This document shows, one piece after another, positions 22,973-31,761 of a stretch of DNA of 64,000 nt (positions are counted from its first letter, which is position 1; every line of letters begins with the position of its first letter). The notes beneath the pieces were generated by a model. That model worked only from the letters and a program-made list of their open reading frames with translations, did no database searches and was not told where the DNA came from. The position numbers and the translations under genes are program-made. The stretch spans positions 186,001 through 250,000 of the forward strand of contig CAKTFN010000002.1 of the NCBI GenBank assembly GCA_934561055.1, in the 5' to 3' direction. This DNA is from an uncultured Eubacteriales bacterium. Lineage in GTDB: Bacteria; Bacillota; Clostridia; Oscillospirales; Acutalibacteraceae.

Positions 22973-24835
22973 ATGAAGATCATTTATGAGGATTCAAACG
23001 GACGAAACAACAACCGTCCGACGGAAAACGGAAGCGACGGTTTTTCGCGCTCAAATCTTCCGCCCGAAGTTAAAAGCGTCCGTTCCTCGCGAAAACCGAG
23101 GAAGGAGACGCAGCACATTTCTTCCGGTGTTCCGGAAGGAACCGCCGAAGCGGCAAAAACGCAAGGGGAGTCCTCTGCCCAAGCCGCACCGCAAACGGCC
23201 GAGCCGATTCCTGAATTCAAACTCACTCAGGAGCAAATTGCGATTCTTCTTCGCCAGTATCTGAACGCAAATCCCGAAAGCGCACCGGCTCCTTCTCCGG
23301 CGCCGGAAGCAAAACAGCCGCAGTCTCAACCTCAGCCTCAACCTCAGTCGCAGGCTCTTACCCCCGTTTCGGAAAAGGAAAACGACTCGGATTCCGGACG
23401 AGCCGGAACAAGAATCGTTTTTCAAAGTCCCGATTTTGACTCTCCGGACGAAGGTCTTCCGAGGTACGGCGGCCCCGTCATTCCAAACGAATATGACTAT
23501 GACTTTGACGAGGACGACGATGATTTTGAAGAAAACTACGAAATTCCGTCTCCGAAGGCACTTCCGGGATCGGGCAACATATCCCCGAAGGACTACACGG
23601 TTGACGAAATCGACATAAGCTCTCAAAAGCCCGCCGAACCTCAGCGCCCGAAAGCTCCGGTCTCCGCACCGGTAATCAGGCGCAGAGCGCAGGACGGAGG
23701 TTCATATGTTCCGCAGAACATTCCCGTTCAGCCGGCAAACGTGAATTCTCCCATTTCAACCGTAACTTCAAACATTCCCGTTTCCGAAAGTCTTGTTGTC
23801 GAAGATGTTCAGGAAACGGATTCAAAAGAAAAAAGAGGAAAGAAAAAACCGTCCGTTTCGGAAATCATCCGCCTCACGGTTCTTTCCGTTTCAATCATCG
23901 CAATCGTTGCTTCCGTTGCCGTCCTTCTCAGGGAGTACAAGCTCCACAAGGACAATCAGGCTCTTGAATCCGACGTTTCAAACCTCATTGTGAGCGACGA
24001 CGAATCAACGACGAAAAAGCCGGACAAAAACAACAAAAAAGACCAAGTCACCGAAACAACGCTTTCTACCGAACAAAAATGGGCGCAGATACGAGCCGAA
24101 TATCCGAACACGATTTTTCCGCCGAATATCCAGCTCAAATACGCAAAGCTTTACGCAACGAACAACGACTTTGTCGGTTACCTTGAAGCGAAGGGTGTGA
24201 ACCTTTCCCTCCCTGTCGTTCAAACGGACAACGACTCGGTTTACCTTGAAAAGAACTTTTACGGCCAAAGCACAAAATACGGCTGTCCGTTCGTGACATA
24301 TCTCAACAACATTGAGCCGCTCGACCTCAACACGGTCATCTTCGGCCACCACATGAACGACAAAACAATTTTCGGTGCGCTTGACAATTACAAAGAAATC
24401 GACGGTTTCAAAAAAGCCCCCGTAATCACGTTCAACACGCTTTACAAAAACTACAAATGGAAAGTCATTGCGGCGTTTATTACGAACGCCGAGGAGAAGG
24501 ACGACAACGGTTATATTTTCCGCTACTACTTCACATCGCTTTCAACGCAGGAACGTTTTTCGGCCTATCTCAACGAACTTGCACAGCGTTCGCTTTATGA
24601 CACGGGCGTTGACGTTCTTCCGACGGATAAGCTTCTCACGCTTTCAACCTGCTCTCATGAATTTGAGGACGCAAGATTCGTTGTCGTTGCCCGCCTCGTA
24701 AGACCCGGCGAAAGCGCCGAGGTTGACGTTTCAAAAGCAACGGAAAACTCAAATCCGCGTTTTCCGCAGGCTTATTACACGGCGAAAAAACTCACGAACC
24801 CGTATTACAACGCTTCCCGCTGGGAAGTTGAATAA
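22973..24835 (+). CDS. Class B sortase with long disordered cytoplasmic N-terminus
   Basis: The protein (620 residues) has about 300 low-complexity residues (Pro/Gln repeats near 105-125, acidic run near 185), one membrane helix (about 301-322) and an extracellular sortase domain (about 400-590). The catalytic His is in IFGHHMND (about 458), Cys in LSTCSHEF (about 560) and Arg in DARFVVVARLVR. The FGHHM...F-x-L...TLSTC arrangement with helical insert points to class B. It should cut a sorting signal and attach a surface protein, but no recognisable substrate gene is adjacent. The cytoplasmic tail is far longer than in typical SrtB. A SpoIID-like membrane protein gene follows. Confidence 0.88.
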   Translation: MKIIYEDSNGRNNNRPTENGSDGFSRSNLPPEVKSVRSSRKPRKETQHISSGVPEGTAEAAKTQGESSAQAAPQTAEPIPEFKLTQEQIAILLRQYLNANPESAPAPSPAPEAKQPQSQPQPQPQSQALTPVSEKENDSDSGRAGTRIVFQSPDFDSPDEGLPRYGGPVIPNEYDYDFDEDDDDFEENYEIPSPKALPGSGNISPKDYTVDEIDISSQKPAEPQRPKAPVSAPVIRRRAQDGGSYVPQNIPVQPANVNSPISTVTSNIPVSESLVVEDVQETDSKEKRGKKKPSVSEIIRLTVLSVSIIAIVASVAVLLREYKLHKDNQALESDVSNLIVSDDESTTKKPDKNNKKDQVTETTLSTEQKWAQIRAEYPNTIFPPNIQLKYAKLYATNNDFVGYLEAKGVNLSLPVVQTDNDSVYLEKNFYGQSTKYGCPFVTYLNNIEPLDLNTVIFGHHMNDKTIFGALDNYKEIDGFKKAPVITFNTLYKNYKWKVIAAFITNAEEKDDNGYIFRYYFTSLSTQERFSAYLNELAQRSLYDTGVDVLPTDKLLTLSTCSHEFEDARFVVVARLVRPGESAEVDVSKATENSNPRFPQAYYTAKKLTNPYYNASRWEVE

Positions 24836-24949
24836 GTCCGTTTTTGAAAAAGAGATTTCTTTTTCGGTCGGAGCGTGACAACGAACTTTCTGCATTCAAT
24901 AAAAATTTCGGCGAACAGATTTTTGCCGAAAACGGAATCGAGGAAAAAA

Positions 24950-27151
24950 ATGTTAAAATTATTTACTCTTGAAAATCTTCCGGCGTCTTCTTCGGATGCG
25001 GTCTATAAAATCTGCCTTTCGCTTGAAAGCTACGGACTTTCGGACGACTGTGTCTGTTCGTTTGAAAATTACGACGAACTTTTTGACGCGGCTGTTGCCT
25101 CGCTCCAGGACGGCGAGCGTGTGATAATCGCAACCGATCCGGCGGACTATATTTCGGTCAAGCGTGAACTCATCGGAAAGTTTTTGCTTGACGAATACTC
25201 CTGCCCGAACATTGCCGAAAAAATTTCTCAAAATGCGGACGACGGAACGGCATCGTTCGACATGGCGGCCGAATGCATCATTCCGCGCGGTGCGCTTTTC
25301 CACCTCACTTCCGACGGTCTTCTCAGCGGCTTTACCTGCGCCGTTCTCAACGGAACGCTCACATATATGCCGCTTGATTTCGTCAGAGTCGACGCCGTTA
25401 TTGACGATTTTATAAGCACCGTCCTCGAAGAACCGGAAGAGGAAAGCCTTCAAAACGAGCCTTCGGCAGAAGAAACCGGTGACTCAACCGCTGAAAACGA
25501 AGGCGAAGAAAACGAAGAAGCTCCGGCATTCGACTTTTCTCCCTCGGTTTCAAGAATGGTTTCCGCCCTTCTTCAGCTCGGAAAAACCACAGCTTTCGCA
25601 ACGGGCGAGGCCGCAATGCAGGTATATAATCTTTACAACAAAATCGACGGGCTTTCGGATGTCATCAACTTTGTCGAAATAGTTGACGAAGACGCGGAAA
25701 ACACCGATGAAGACGAGCTTTCGGAAAGCGATTCCGTGAAAACAATCCGCCATGCGCGTGAAGCGATGTTCAACACCGAATCAAGTTTCGGTGCGGCAAT
25801 TTCGGACGTTCTCACGAGCGAAAACGAGGACGGAACAACGAATTACTTTGCATACGTTGCCGTTGCGGAAAAGAAGCGTGCAAAAGCGAAAAAAATCAAC
25901 ACATCTAATCCGAACGACCTTGAGCTCCTTCTTCCCCATTGCATTGCAATCCTCTGCGATACCTTGACGGAAAAGCTTGACGAAATCAGAAAAAAGGAAG
26001 AGGAAACCGAAGCCGCAAAAGCGACTCCGGCCGAAAAAAAGCCCGAAGAAAAGAAAATTTCAAAGGGAATGCTGGTTTTCATTGCGGCGGTTTTGCTCGT
26101 TGCGGCAATCACACCGATTATCATCGTCAGAATGATTTGGAAAAACGAAGAGCCAACAACAACCCAAAATCCGTTTTTGTCTTCTCAGCAGTCGGTACCT
26201 TCCGACTCAAACACCTCAAGCGCTTTTCCGGGAATTGACAGTTCCGCCGCCAACGGAACAACGAACGTCAACGCCGGAACAACTCCCGCAGAGCCGACGG
26301 CAACCGAGTACTCCGCACAGTCAACGGCGGCTCCGGCACCGTCAAAGAGCGGAAAGTTCACCTTTTATGTTTTCGGCTACGGCCACGGAGTCGGTATGAG
26401 CCAGAACGGAGCGAACTACCTTGCCGCTCACGGCTGGAACTACGCTCAAATTCTTGCAAACTACTATTACGGAACGGTTCTTGTTTCCGGCGACACATAT
26501 CCGGAAACAATCAAATACAACGGCTCGGCATACAAAACGAGGGATTACCTCGCTTCGGCACTTGAAAGCGAGATGGGCTCGTCCTTCCAAAAGGAAGCGC
26601 TCAAGGCGCAGGCCGTTGCGCTTTATACCTTTGCAAAATATTATGATTATACCCTCGGAACGGACTCAAACGCATTCGGAAAAACGCCGTCTCAGGCCTG
26701 TTACGATGCGGTTGACGAAGTGATGAAATACGGTCTTTACATTGCATATTCCGGAACGGAAACGGCTCTCACCCCGTTCCACGCAATCAGCGCCGGAATC
26801 ACAACGTCCTTCTATAACGTTTGGGGCGGAACGGCCGTTCCTTATCTTGGCGGAGGAAGACCGAGCTACGGCGACTACGAAGCAAAGGACTTCAAAACGA
26901 CGTATTCAATTTCAAGCGCAGACTTCAAAGCCCTCGCAAAAAGCAAGCTCGGCGTTGACCTCAGCGGCGACCCGTCAACGTGGATAACGATTATCTCTCA
27001 CGACCGTGCAATCAACGACAACGTCGGCTACGTTTCCTCGATGAACATCGGCGGAAAGGTCATCTCCGGCAACGATTTCAGAACGAAGGTTATGGAAGGA
27101 AAAATCCGTTCGCACTGCTTCATGCTGGTTTATACCCCAGACGGACAGTAA
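24950..27151 (+). CDS. SpoIID/LytB-domain membrane protein with permuted motif order
   Basis: The protein (733 residues) has a cytoplasmic N-terminal part of about 370 acidic residues, one membrane helix (about 373-395, FIAAVLLVAAITPIIIV), a Ser/Thr/Pro linker, and an extracellular SpoIID-like domain. GYGHGVGMSQNGAN occurs near residue 474 and the ALESEMGSSFQKEALKAQAV segment, with the putative catalytic Glu, near 538. In classical SpoIID the EALKAQAVAxRT block comes first. SpoIID is a lytic transglycosylase acting on stem-free glycan in the engulfing septum. I start at the ATG at 24950, after GAGG; a GTG... frame start at 24875 lacks a ribosome site. It follows the sortase gene by about 115 bp. 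Confidence 0.82.
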   Translation: MLKLFTLENLPASSSDAVYKICLSLESYGLSDDCVCSFENYDELFDAAVASLQDGERVIIATDPADYISVKRELIGKFLLDEYSCPNIAEKISQNADDGTASFDMAAECIIPRGALFHLTSDGLLSGFTCAVLNGTLTYMPLDFVRVDAVIDDFISTVLEEPEEESLQNEPSAEETGDSTAENEGEENEEAPAFDFSPSVSRMVSALLQLGKTTAFATGEAAMQVYNLYNKIDGLSDVINFVEIVDEDAENTDEDELSESDSVKTIRHAREAMFNTESSFGAAISDVLTSENEDGTTNYFAYVAVAEKKRAKAKKINTSNPNDLELLLPHCIAILCDTLTEKLDEIRKKEEETEAAKATPAEKKPEEKKISKGMLVFIAAVLLVAAITPIIIVRMIWKNEEPTTTQNPFLSSQQSVPSDSNTSSAFPGIDSSAANGTTNVNAGTTPAEPTATEYSAQSTAAPAPSKSGKFTFYVFGYGHGVGMSQNGANYLAAHGWNYAQILANYYYGTVLVSGDTYPETIKYNGSAYKTRDYLASALESEMGSSFQKEALKAQAVALYTFAKYYDYTLGTDSNAFGKTPSQACYDAVDEVMKYGLYIAYSGTETALTPFHAISAGITTSFYNVWGGTAVPYLGGGRPSYGDYEAKDFKTTYSISSADFKALAKSKLGVDLSGDPSTWITIISHDRAINDNVGYVSSMNIGGKVISGNDFRTKVMEGKIRSHCFMLVYTPDGQ

Positions 27152-27180
27152 GAAGTGACTGTCAAAATTAATATACTTAT

Positions 27181-27216
27181 TCGGACGTTCGTTCTTCGGG
27201 CGTCCGATTTTATTTT
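27181..27216 (+). terminator. Terminator after the SpoIID-like gene
   Basis: TCGGACG (27181-27187) pairs with CGTCCGA (27201-27207), followed by TTTTATTTT. Confidence 0.8.
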
Positions 27217-27236
27217 GAAAAAACGAAAAGAAAAAG

Positions 27237-27265
27237 TTGATTTTTTGTCTGCCTTGTGATAGAAT
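27237..27265 (+). promoter_or_regulatory. Sigma-A promoter of the structured leader RNA
   Basis: TTGATT (27237-27242), 17-base spacer, TAGAAT (27260-27265). The expected start of transcription is at about 27272, the first base of the long inverted repeat. Confidence 0.65.
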
Positions 27266-27271
27266 AATTTC

Positions 27272-27430
27272 GGCACACAATTTAACACGCATAAAAAAGG
27301 AATACACTTTTGGTAAAAGTGCATTCTCTGTTTCACTATGCCTTTTTTATGTATGTGTTAAACAATTTGTGTGCCAACAAATGAGATGCATTTTTGCAGT
27401 GCGTCTCGTTTGGAGGCGCACTTTTTGTTT
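27272..27430 (+). promoter_or_regulatory. Leader RNA with antiterminator/terminator switch
   Basis: A long stem is formed by 27272-27300 and 27341-27375 (GGCACACAA/TTGTGTGCC; TTTAACAC/GTGTTAAA; CATAAAAAAGG/CCTTTTTTATG), capped by a CACTTTT/AAAAGTG hairpin (27305-27321). Next, GAGATGCA (27383-27390) can pair with TGCGTCTC (27400-27407), but the same 27400-27407 bases also form the 5' arm of a perfect terminator, AGTGCGTCTC (27398-27407) with GAGGCGCACT (27413-27422) followed by TTTTTG. The two hairpins exclude each other, the usual logic of a riboswitch or attenuator. I do not recognise a known riboswitch class. It controls the lectin/protease gene 79 bases downstream. Confidence 0.6.
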
Positions 27431-27508
27431 ATTTAGGAAGGAGGGTAGAGTTTTTTCAAGTCAAAAAACAAACAGAAAATCAACTTTTATCGAAAGGATG
27501 AAATCGGA

Positions 27509-29404
27509 ATGAAAAAGAAAATGAAAAGAATATTATCAGTTGCTTTAATGCTATTTATGATTATCGGTTCTCTGCCTTTGCTTTCGTTTGCGAAAGAAAC
27601 CCAAATACCGGAAGATGCCGTAGAATTTAATGGGCATTATTATAAAGCGTATGACCAAAAACTTGCTTGGCACACCGCAAAGACATATTGTGAAGAATTA
27701 GGTGGGCATCTCGCTACCATAACTTCTAAGGAAGAAAATGACTTTGTTTACGAAATGGTACGTAAGAACGGTATATCCTATTGGCTTGGTGGAACAGATG
27801 AAGAACAAGAAGGTGTTTGGAAATGGGTAACAGGCGAGGAATGGTCATTTGATAATTCAGGCTTTGATAATAGATTGAATAACCAAGACTACTTAGTTAT
27901 GAATTATTTGAATAACAATGTATGGGACGATCAAAGCGATATAGGTGATTCGTTTCTTTGTAATGTGAGTGGTTTCATCTGCGAATGGGAATCAAAAACC
28001 ACCCCTAACGGTTATAATTTTCTTGAAGATAGTTATCAGTTTTCAAACTTTGGTACATACATTAGCAAAAAATATTTCACGACTATGTTTGGTCAAGACT
28101 TAGGCACTGAAATTTGGAAGGTACATTCTAATCAAGGCGGTGTATGTTTCGGTATGTCATATACAACAGCCTTGTTTTATAATTCAAAACCGGATGCTAA
28201 ATCTATTATTGCTAAACCTCGTATTTCACAAGATACTTGCTCGAATTTGCGCGGCGCATTTACTCAATCCGAAGTAAATATCGGCGGAAAGAAAATTTCT
28301 GTTCTGGATTATATAAGATATGCACATATTTATCAATTCGGTCCTGAATATGCAGAAAACTCTGTTTGGTCTGATATATCAACGATTTATGGTATTGTTA
28401 AAAACTATTTTGATAACAACCAGATAGGTGTAACTATAGGAATGACTCGTAATGATGGGACGGGTGGTCATAGAGTTTTAGCTGTGGGAATTGACGGAAA
28501 TGATATTTTGGTCGATGATCCGAACAATACTTCAAGTCCTGAACGAATTGAAATGGGAGATAACGGTTATTGGAGCTTTTCGGGCTTGCCCGGTTGGAGC
28601 AGCGATACTTGCAGAATAAGATACAGTTCAGATACTTATATGCCATATGAAACTTTACTTACTGGAAAAACCCTTGGCAAAACCGATGAAAACGAAGAAG
28701 AAAACTATGTAATCGGAATGGATACTCTTGCAAAAGATAAATTGCTTTTGACCGTAGAAAACAGCAATTCCGAAATTGATTCAAATGACATTCTTGAAAT
28801 CATACCGGAATATTTTGAAGAAAATTCCACCGAAACAGCAAAGCAATATTGGCTTATGAATGATAAATCAATATCCGTTTCAAACACCGGCGGTGAAGAA
28901 AACGAAGTTCGCCTTGCCGGTAACGGTTCAGTGTTAACGGCGAGTGTGTCGGATAACAGCGACGTTACGATGACTCTTGACGGTCAAAAAGCAGAAACTA
29001 AAATTGATACCGTTTGCGGTAATGAATATACGGTTTCGGTTATTGATTTTAATGATGCGGAAGAAGCTATTGAAGCAAAAATAACCGGCACTGCCGCAAA
29101 AGATACAGTAACCGCCACTAAAACGGAAGACGGTGTTACCGTAAGCGGACTTTCAGATATCACTATTACATATTTGAAAGATGATACGGAATTCGCCGAC
29201 GCAAAAGCAGACGCTCCTGACGGACAGGAAACCGATATTTCTATTGATGAAAACGACAACATCTCGGTGACCGAAGAAAAGTCGGCTTGCAACCACATTT
29301 GCCACAAAGGCGGAATTTCAAAGGTATTCTATAAAATCGCACGCTTTTTCTGGAAGCTGTTTAAAATAAACAAGTATTGTTCCTGCGGTGCGGCGCACTA
29401 TTAA
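27509..29404 (+). CDS. Secreted C-type-lectin / papain-like protease protein with CxCGxxHY tail
   Basis: The protein (631 residues) has a signal peptide (1-28). A C-type lectin domain follows (about 38-166: CEELGGHLATITSKEEN, YWLGGTDEEQEGVWKW, FICEWE). Then comes a region with the look of a papain-fold peptidase: QGGVCFGMSYTTA (Cys about 212), GGHRVLAVGI (His about 320) and ILVDDPNN. Beta-rich repeats (about 400-590) lead to a C-terminal segment with CNHICHKGG, a hydrophobic/aromatic basic stretch and YCSCGAAHY. I have seen that tail on other secreted proteins of Ruminococcaceae. The ATG has AAAGGATG upstream. Codon use is clearly more A+T rich (AAT, TAT, GAT, TTA) than flanking genes, a sign of transfer. 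It stands alone behind the leader RNA and before a terminator. Confidence 0.75.
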   Translation: MKKKMKRILSVALMLFMIIGSLPLLSFAKETQIPEDAVEFNGHYYKAYDQKLAWHTAKTYCEELGGHLATITSKEENDFVYEMVRKNGISYWLGGTDEEQEGVWKWVTGEEWSFDNSGFDNRLNNQDYLVMNYLNNNVWDDQSDIGDSFLCNVSGFICEWESKTTPNGYNFLEDSYQFSNFGTYISKKYFTTMFGQDLGTEIWKVHSNQGGVCFGMSYTTALFYNSKPDAKSIIAKPRISQDTCSNLRGAFTQSEVNIGGKKISVLDYIRYAHIYQFGPEYAENSVWSDISTIYGIVKNYFDNNQIGVTIGMTRNDGTGGHRVLAVGIDGNDILVDDPNNTSSPERIEMGDNGYWSFSGLPGWSSDTCRIRYSSDTYMPYETLLTGKTLGKTDENEEENYVIGMDTLAKDKLLLTVENSNSEIDSNDILEIIPEYFEENSTETAKQYWLMNDKSISVSNTGGEENEVRLAGNGSVLTASVSDNSDVTMTLDGQKAETKIDTVCGNEYTVSVIDFNDAEEAIEAKITGTAAKDTVTATKTEDGVTVSGLSDITITYLKDDTEFADAKADAPDGQETDISIDENDNISVTEEKSACNHICHKGGISKVFYKIARFFWKLFKINKYCSCGAAHY

Positions 29405-29415
29405 TTCAATCACCC

Positions 29416-29448
29416 AAGGCTGTCTTTCACAGGCAGCCTTTTTCTTTT
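29416..29448 (+). terminator. Terminator after the lectin/protease gene
   Basis: AAGGCTG (29416-29422) pairs with CAGCCTT (29434-29440), followed by TTTCTTTT. Confidence 0.8.
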
Positions 29449-29501
29449 GCCCGGGTATATTTTTTGAGCGGCGGTTTATGATATGAATTGAACGTATTGA
29501 C

Positions 29502-29530
29502 TTGACAACAGCCCGTAAAATGACTATACT
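29502..29530 (+). promoter_or_regulatory. Sigma-A promoter of fba
   Basis: TTGACA (29502-29507), 17-base spacer, TATACT (29525-29530); near consensus, as expected for a highly expressed glycolytic gene. Confidence 0.85.
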
Positions 29531-29574
29531 TTTACACGGAAAGATATTTCAAATTCTTTTAAGGAGTGGATATT

Positions 29575-30510
29575 ATGCCATTAGTAACAACCACAAAAAT
29601 GTTTAAGGACGCTTATGAAGGCGGTTACGCCATCGGCGCTTTCAACGTTAACAACATGGAAATCATTCAGGGTATCACCGAAGCTGCGAAAAAGCTCAAC
29701 GCTCCGCTTATCCTTCAGGTTTCAAAGGGCGCAAGAGCCTATGCAAACCATACCTACCTCGTAAAGCTCGTTGAGGCCGCAGAAAAGGAAACCGGCCTTC
29801 CGATTGCTCTTCACCTTGACCACGGCCCCGATTTTGAAACCTGCAAGGCTTGCATCGACGGCGGCTTCACTTCCGTAATGATCGACGGTTCTCACCTTCC
29901 GTACGAAGAGAACGTTGCTCTCACAAAGAAGGTTGTTGATTACGCTCACGCTCACGGCGTTGTTGTTGAGGGTGAACTCGGTCAGCTTGCCGGAATCGAA
30001 GACGACGTTAATGTTGCCGACGACAAAGCTTGCTTCACCGATCCCGACCAGGTTTATGACTTTGTAACCCGCACCGGCGTTGACTCGCTTGCAATCGCAA
30101 TCGGAACAAGCCACGGCGCATACAAGTTCAAGCCCGGCCAGAAGCCCCAGCTTCGTTTTGACATTCTTGAAGAAGTTTCCGAAAAGCTTCCCGGTTTCCC
30201 GATCGTTCTTCACGGTGCATCATCGGTTATCCCCGAATTCGTTGAAAAAATCAACAAGTACGGCGGACAGATGCCAGACGCAATCGGTATCCCCGAAGAG
30301 ATGCTCCGCAAGGCCGCAACAATGGCTGTTTGCAAGATCAACATCGACTCCGACCTTCGTCTTGCAATGACCGCCGCAATCAGAGAGCACTTTGCTCTTC
30401 ATCCGGATCACTTTGACCCGAGACAGTATCTCAAACCCGCCCGTGAAGCAATCGAAGGAATGGTTGAACACAAAATCAACACCGTTCTCGGCTGCGCCGG
30501 CAAAGCATAA
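29575..30510 (+). CDS. fba: Class II fructose-bisphosphate aldolase
   Basis: This 311-residue zinc-dependent TIM-barrel enzyme interconverts fructose 1,6-bisphosphate with dihydroxyacetone phosphate and glyceraldehyde 3-phosphate. Zn ligands and active-site motifs are visible: AFNVNNMEI, LHLDHGPDFETCK (near residue 80), VEGELGQLAGIED (about 130), IAIGTSHGAYK, VLHGASSV, and CKINIDSDLRLA. The ATG at 29575 is preceded by AAGGAGTG at four bases. It is monocistronic, between its own promoter and a strong terminator. Codon use is the most biased in the window, consistent with high expression. Confidence 0.96.
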   Translation: MPLVTTTKMFKDAYEGGYAIGAFNVNNMEIIQGITEAAKKLNAPLILQVSKGARAYANHTYLVKLVEAAEKETGLPIALHLDHGPDFETCKACIDGGFTSVMIDGSHLPYEENVALTKKVVDYAHAHGVVVEGELGQLAGIEDDVNVADDKACFTDPDQVYDFVTRTGVDSLAIAIGTSHGAYKFKPGQKPQLRFDILEEVSEKLPGFPIVLHGASSVIPEFVEKINKYGGQMPDAIGIPEEMLRKAATMAVCKINIDSDLRLAMTAAIREHFALHPDHFDPRQYLKPAREAIEGMVEHKINTVLGCAGKA

Positions 30511-30523
30511 GAAAAAAATTATT

Positions 30524-30552
30524 CCCCGACCGAATCGGCCGGGGATTTTTTT
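30524..30552 (+). terminator. Terminator of fba
   Basis: CCCCGACCG (30524-30532) pairs with CGGCCGGGG (30536-30544) with one mismatch, then seven T residues. Confidence 0.88.
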
Positions 30553-30577
30553 GTGTATGATTTTTAGCAAAAAGCTT

Positions 30578-31492
30578 TTAGTTTTCATTATATGCTTTAT
30601 AAATTAAATTCTGAGCTTTTTCTAAATCTTCGGAAGATTTAATTGATAGTTCCAAATTGCCGGTTCCCCAATGTCCTTTTGAACGTACATCACGGCTGAA
30701 CCCGGAGACTAAATCAACCGTATCTGGATTTAATTTGAGATGTAAAACAACAGCACTTTGATATACTTCCGCACATACAAAGTTCTTTGCTTTTTTAAAT
30801 GCTACATAATACTTTAATTGATTTTCTGATATATCATCGCCTAAAGATAATATATATTCTCTAATTGAATAGTATAGATTTTGGCTTTTTTCGCCCGCCT
30901 CGGAAAAGTACTTTCCAAAGTCTTTTTCTTTGCTTATGCGCTTTTTACTATTTGCAGTTTGACATATATCATTACACGAATCTTGCACAATAGGTTGAAC
31001 CTGAGGAGCATTGACATGTTCAAAAGCAATCAAATCGTCACCAAACTTGCGATATCTAACAAGCTTAATATTCCGTTGCATTTGATTGACGGCGTGTTCA
31101 TCAAACTTTGTAAAATCATTCGCAATACAAATAACGCAAGGCATGCTCCAATCAATTATATCAGCCTTTTCTTGCCCTAAAACATCCATAACCAGAAGTT
31201 TAAAATCGGCTTTATGATCCAGAAGCCAATCAAGATAGAACAGTCCTTGATTTATAACATTTTCATTAACACTGCGTTTGTATTCAAAAATAACAGGGCA
31301 ATTGTTTTCATCTATGCCAACACTATCCATTCTTCCGTTTGTAATTCGGTACTCAGATTTTAAAAAAGTTACTCCAAAGAACGTCATCATATTTTCTTCT
31401 AAAAGTTTTTGAAGCTCCTTTTCTAAAGTTACTTGTTTAGATGCAAGTTCTTCGACTTGATCGTTAATCCGAAAAAGTTTTATATCTGCCAC
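30578..31492 (-). CDS. DUF5655 protein with PD-(D/E)xK nuclease-like N-terminus
   Basis: The protein (304 residues) has an N-terminal NucS/PD-(D/E)xK-like domain: FLKSEYRITNGRMDSVGIDENNCPVIFEYKR gives the D (about 60) and E-x-K (about 75-77) of the nuclease core. Its second half (YYSIREYILSLGDDI to the end) matches DUF5655, a domain often fused to or beside restriction-type nucleases and implicated as DNA-binding. The GTG at 31492 has GAAGGAAT seven bases upstream. The gene is A+T rich and starts the island that separates fba from rlmD. A nucleic-acid cleavage function, possibly in defence, is an inference. Confidence 0.78.
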   Translation of the reverse strand: MADIKLFRINDQVEELASKQVTLEKELQKLLEENMMTFFGVTFLKSEYRITNGRMDSVGIDENNCPVIFEYKRSVNENVINQGLFYLDWLLDHKADFKLLVMDVLGQEKADIIDWSMPCVICIANDFTKFDEHAVNQMQRNIKLVRYRKFGDDLIAFEHVNAPQVQPIVQDSCNDICQTANSKKRISKEKDFGKYFSEAGEKSQNLYYSIREYILSLGDDISENQLKYYVAFKKAKNFVCAEVYQSAVVLHLKLNPDTVDLVSGFSRDVRSKGHWGTGNLELSIKSSEDLEKAQNLIYKAYNEN

Positions 31493-31761
31493 GTTATATT
31501 CCTTCTATAATTTTATTCATTAATTTTTATTTTTATGACCATATTAGCGCTTGAACAACAACACCACGCACTCGACGTGAGTACAAATTCAAATGATATC
31601 CCCACAAAATTTCGGAAATATGGGCAATATTTATACAGTACTAATACTGCTCGTGTATCCCTTTTCTCACAAAATCATGTATTATCATCTTCAACTTCTA
31701 AAACTTTACATTCGTATAAATTATTTTTGAAATTAGGAATAATTCACATATGAGATTTTTC

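Noticed and set aside
31535..31753. 72-codon plus-strand frame between the two island genes
   Set aside because: A+T-rich intergenic DNA, no ribosome site, no recognisable features.
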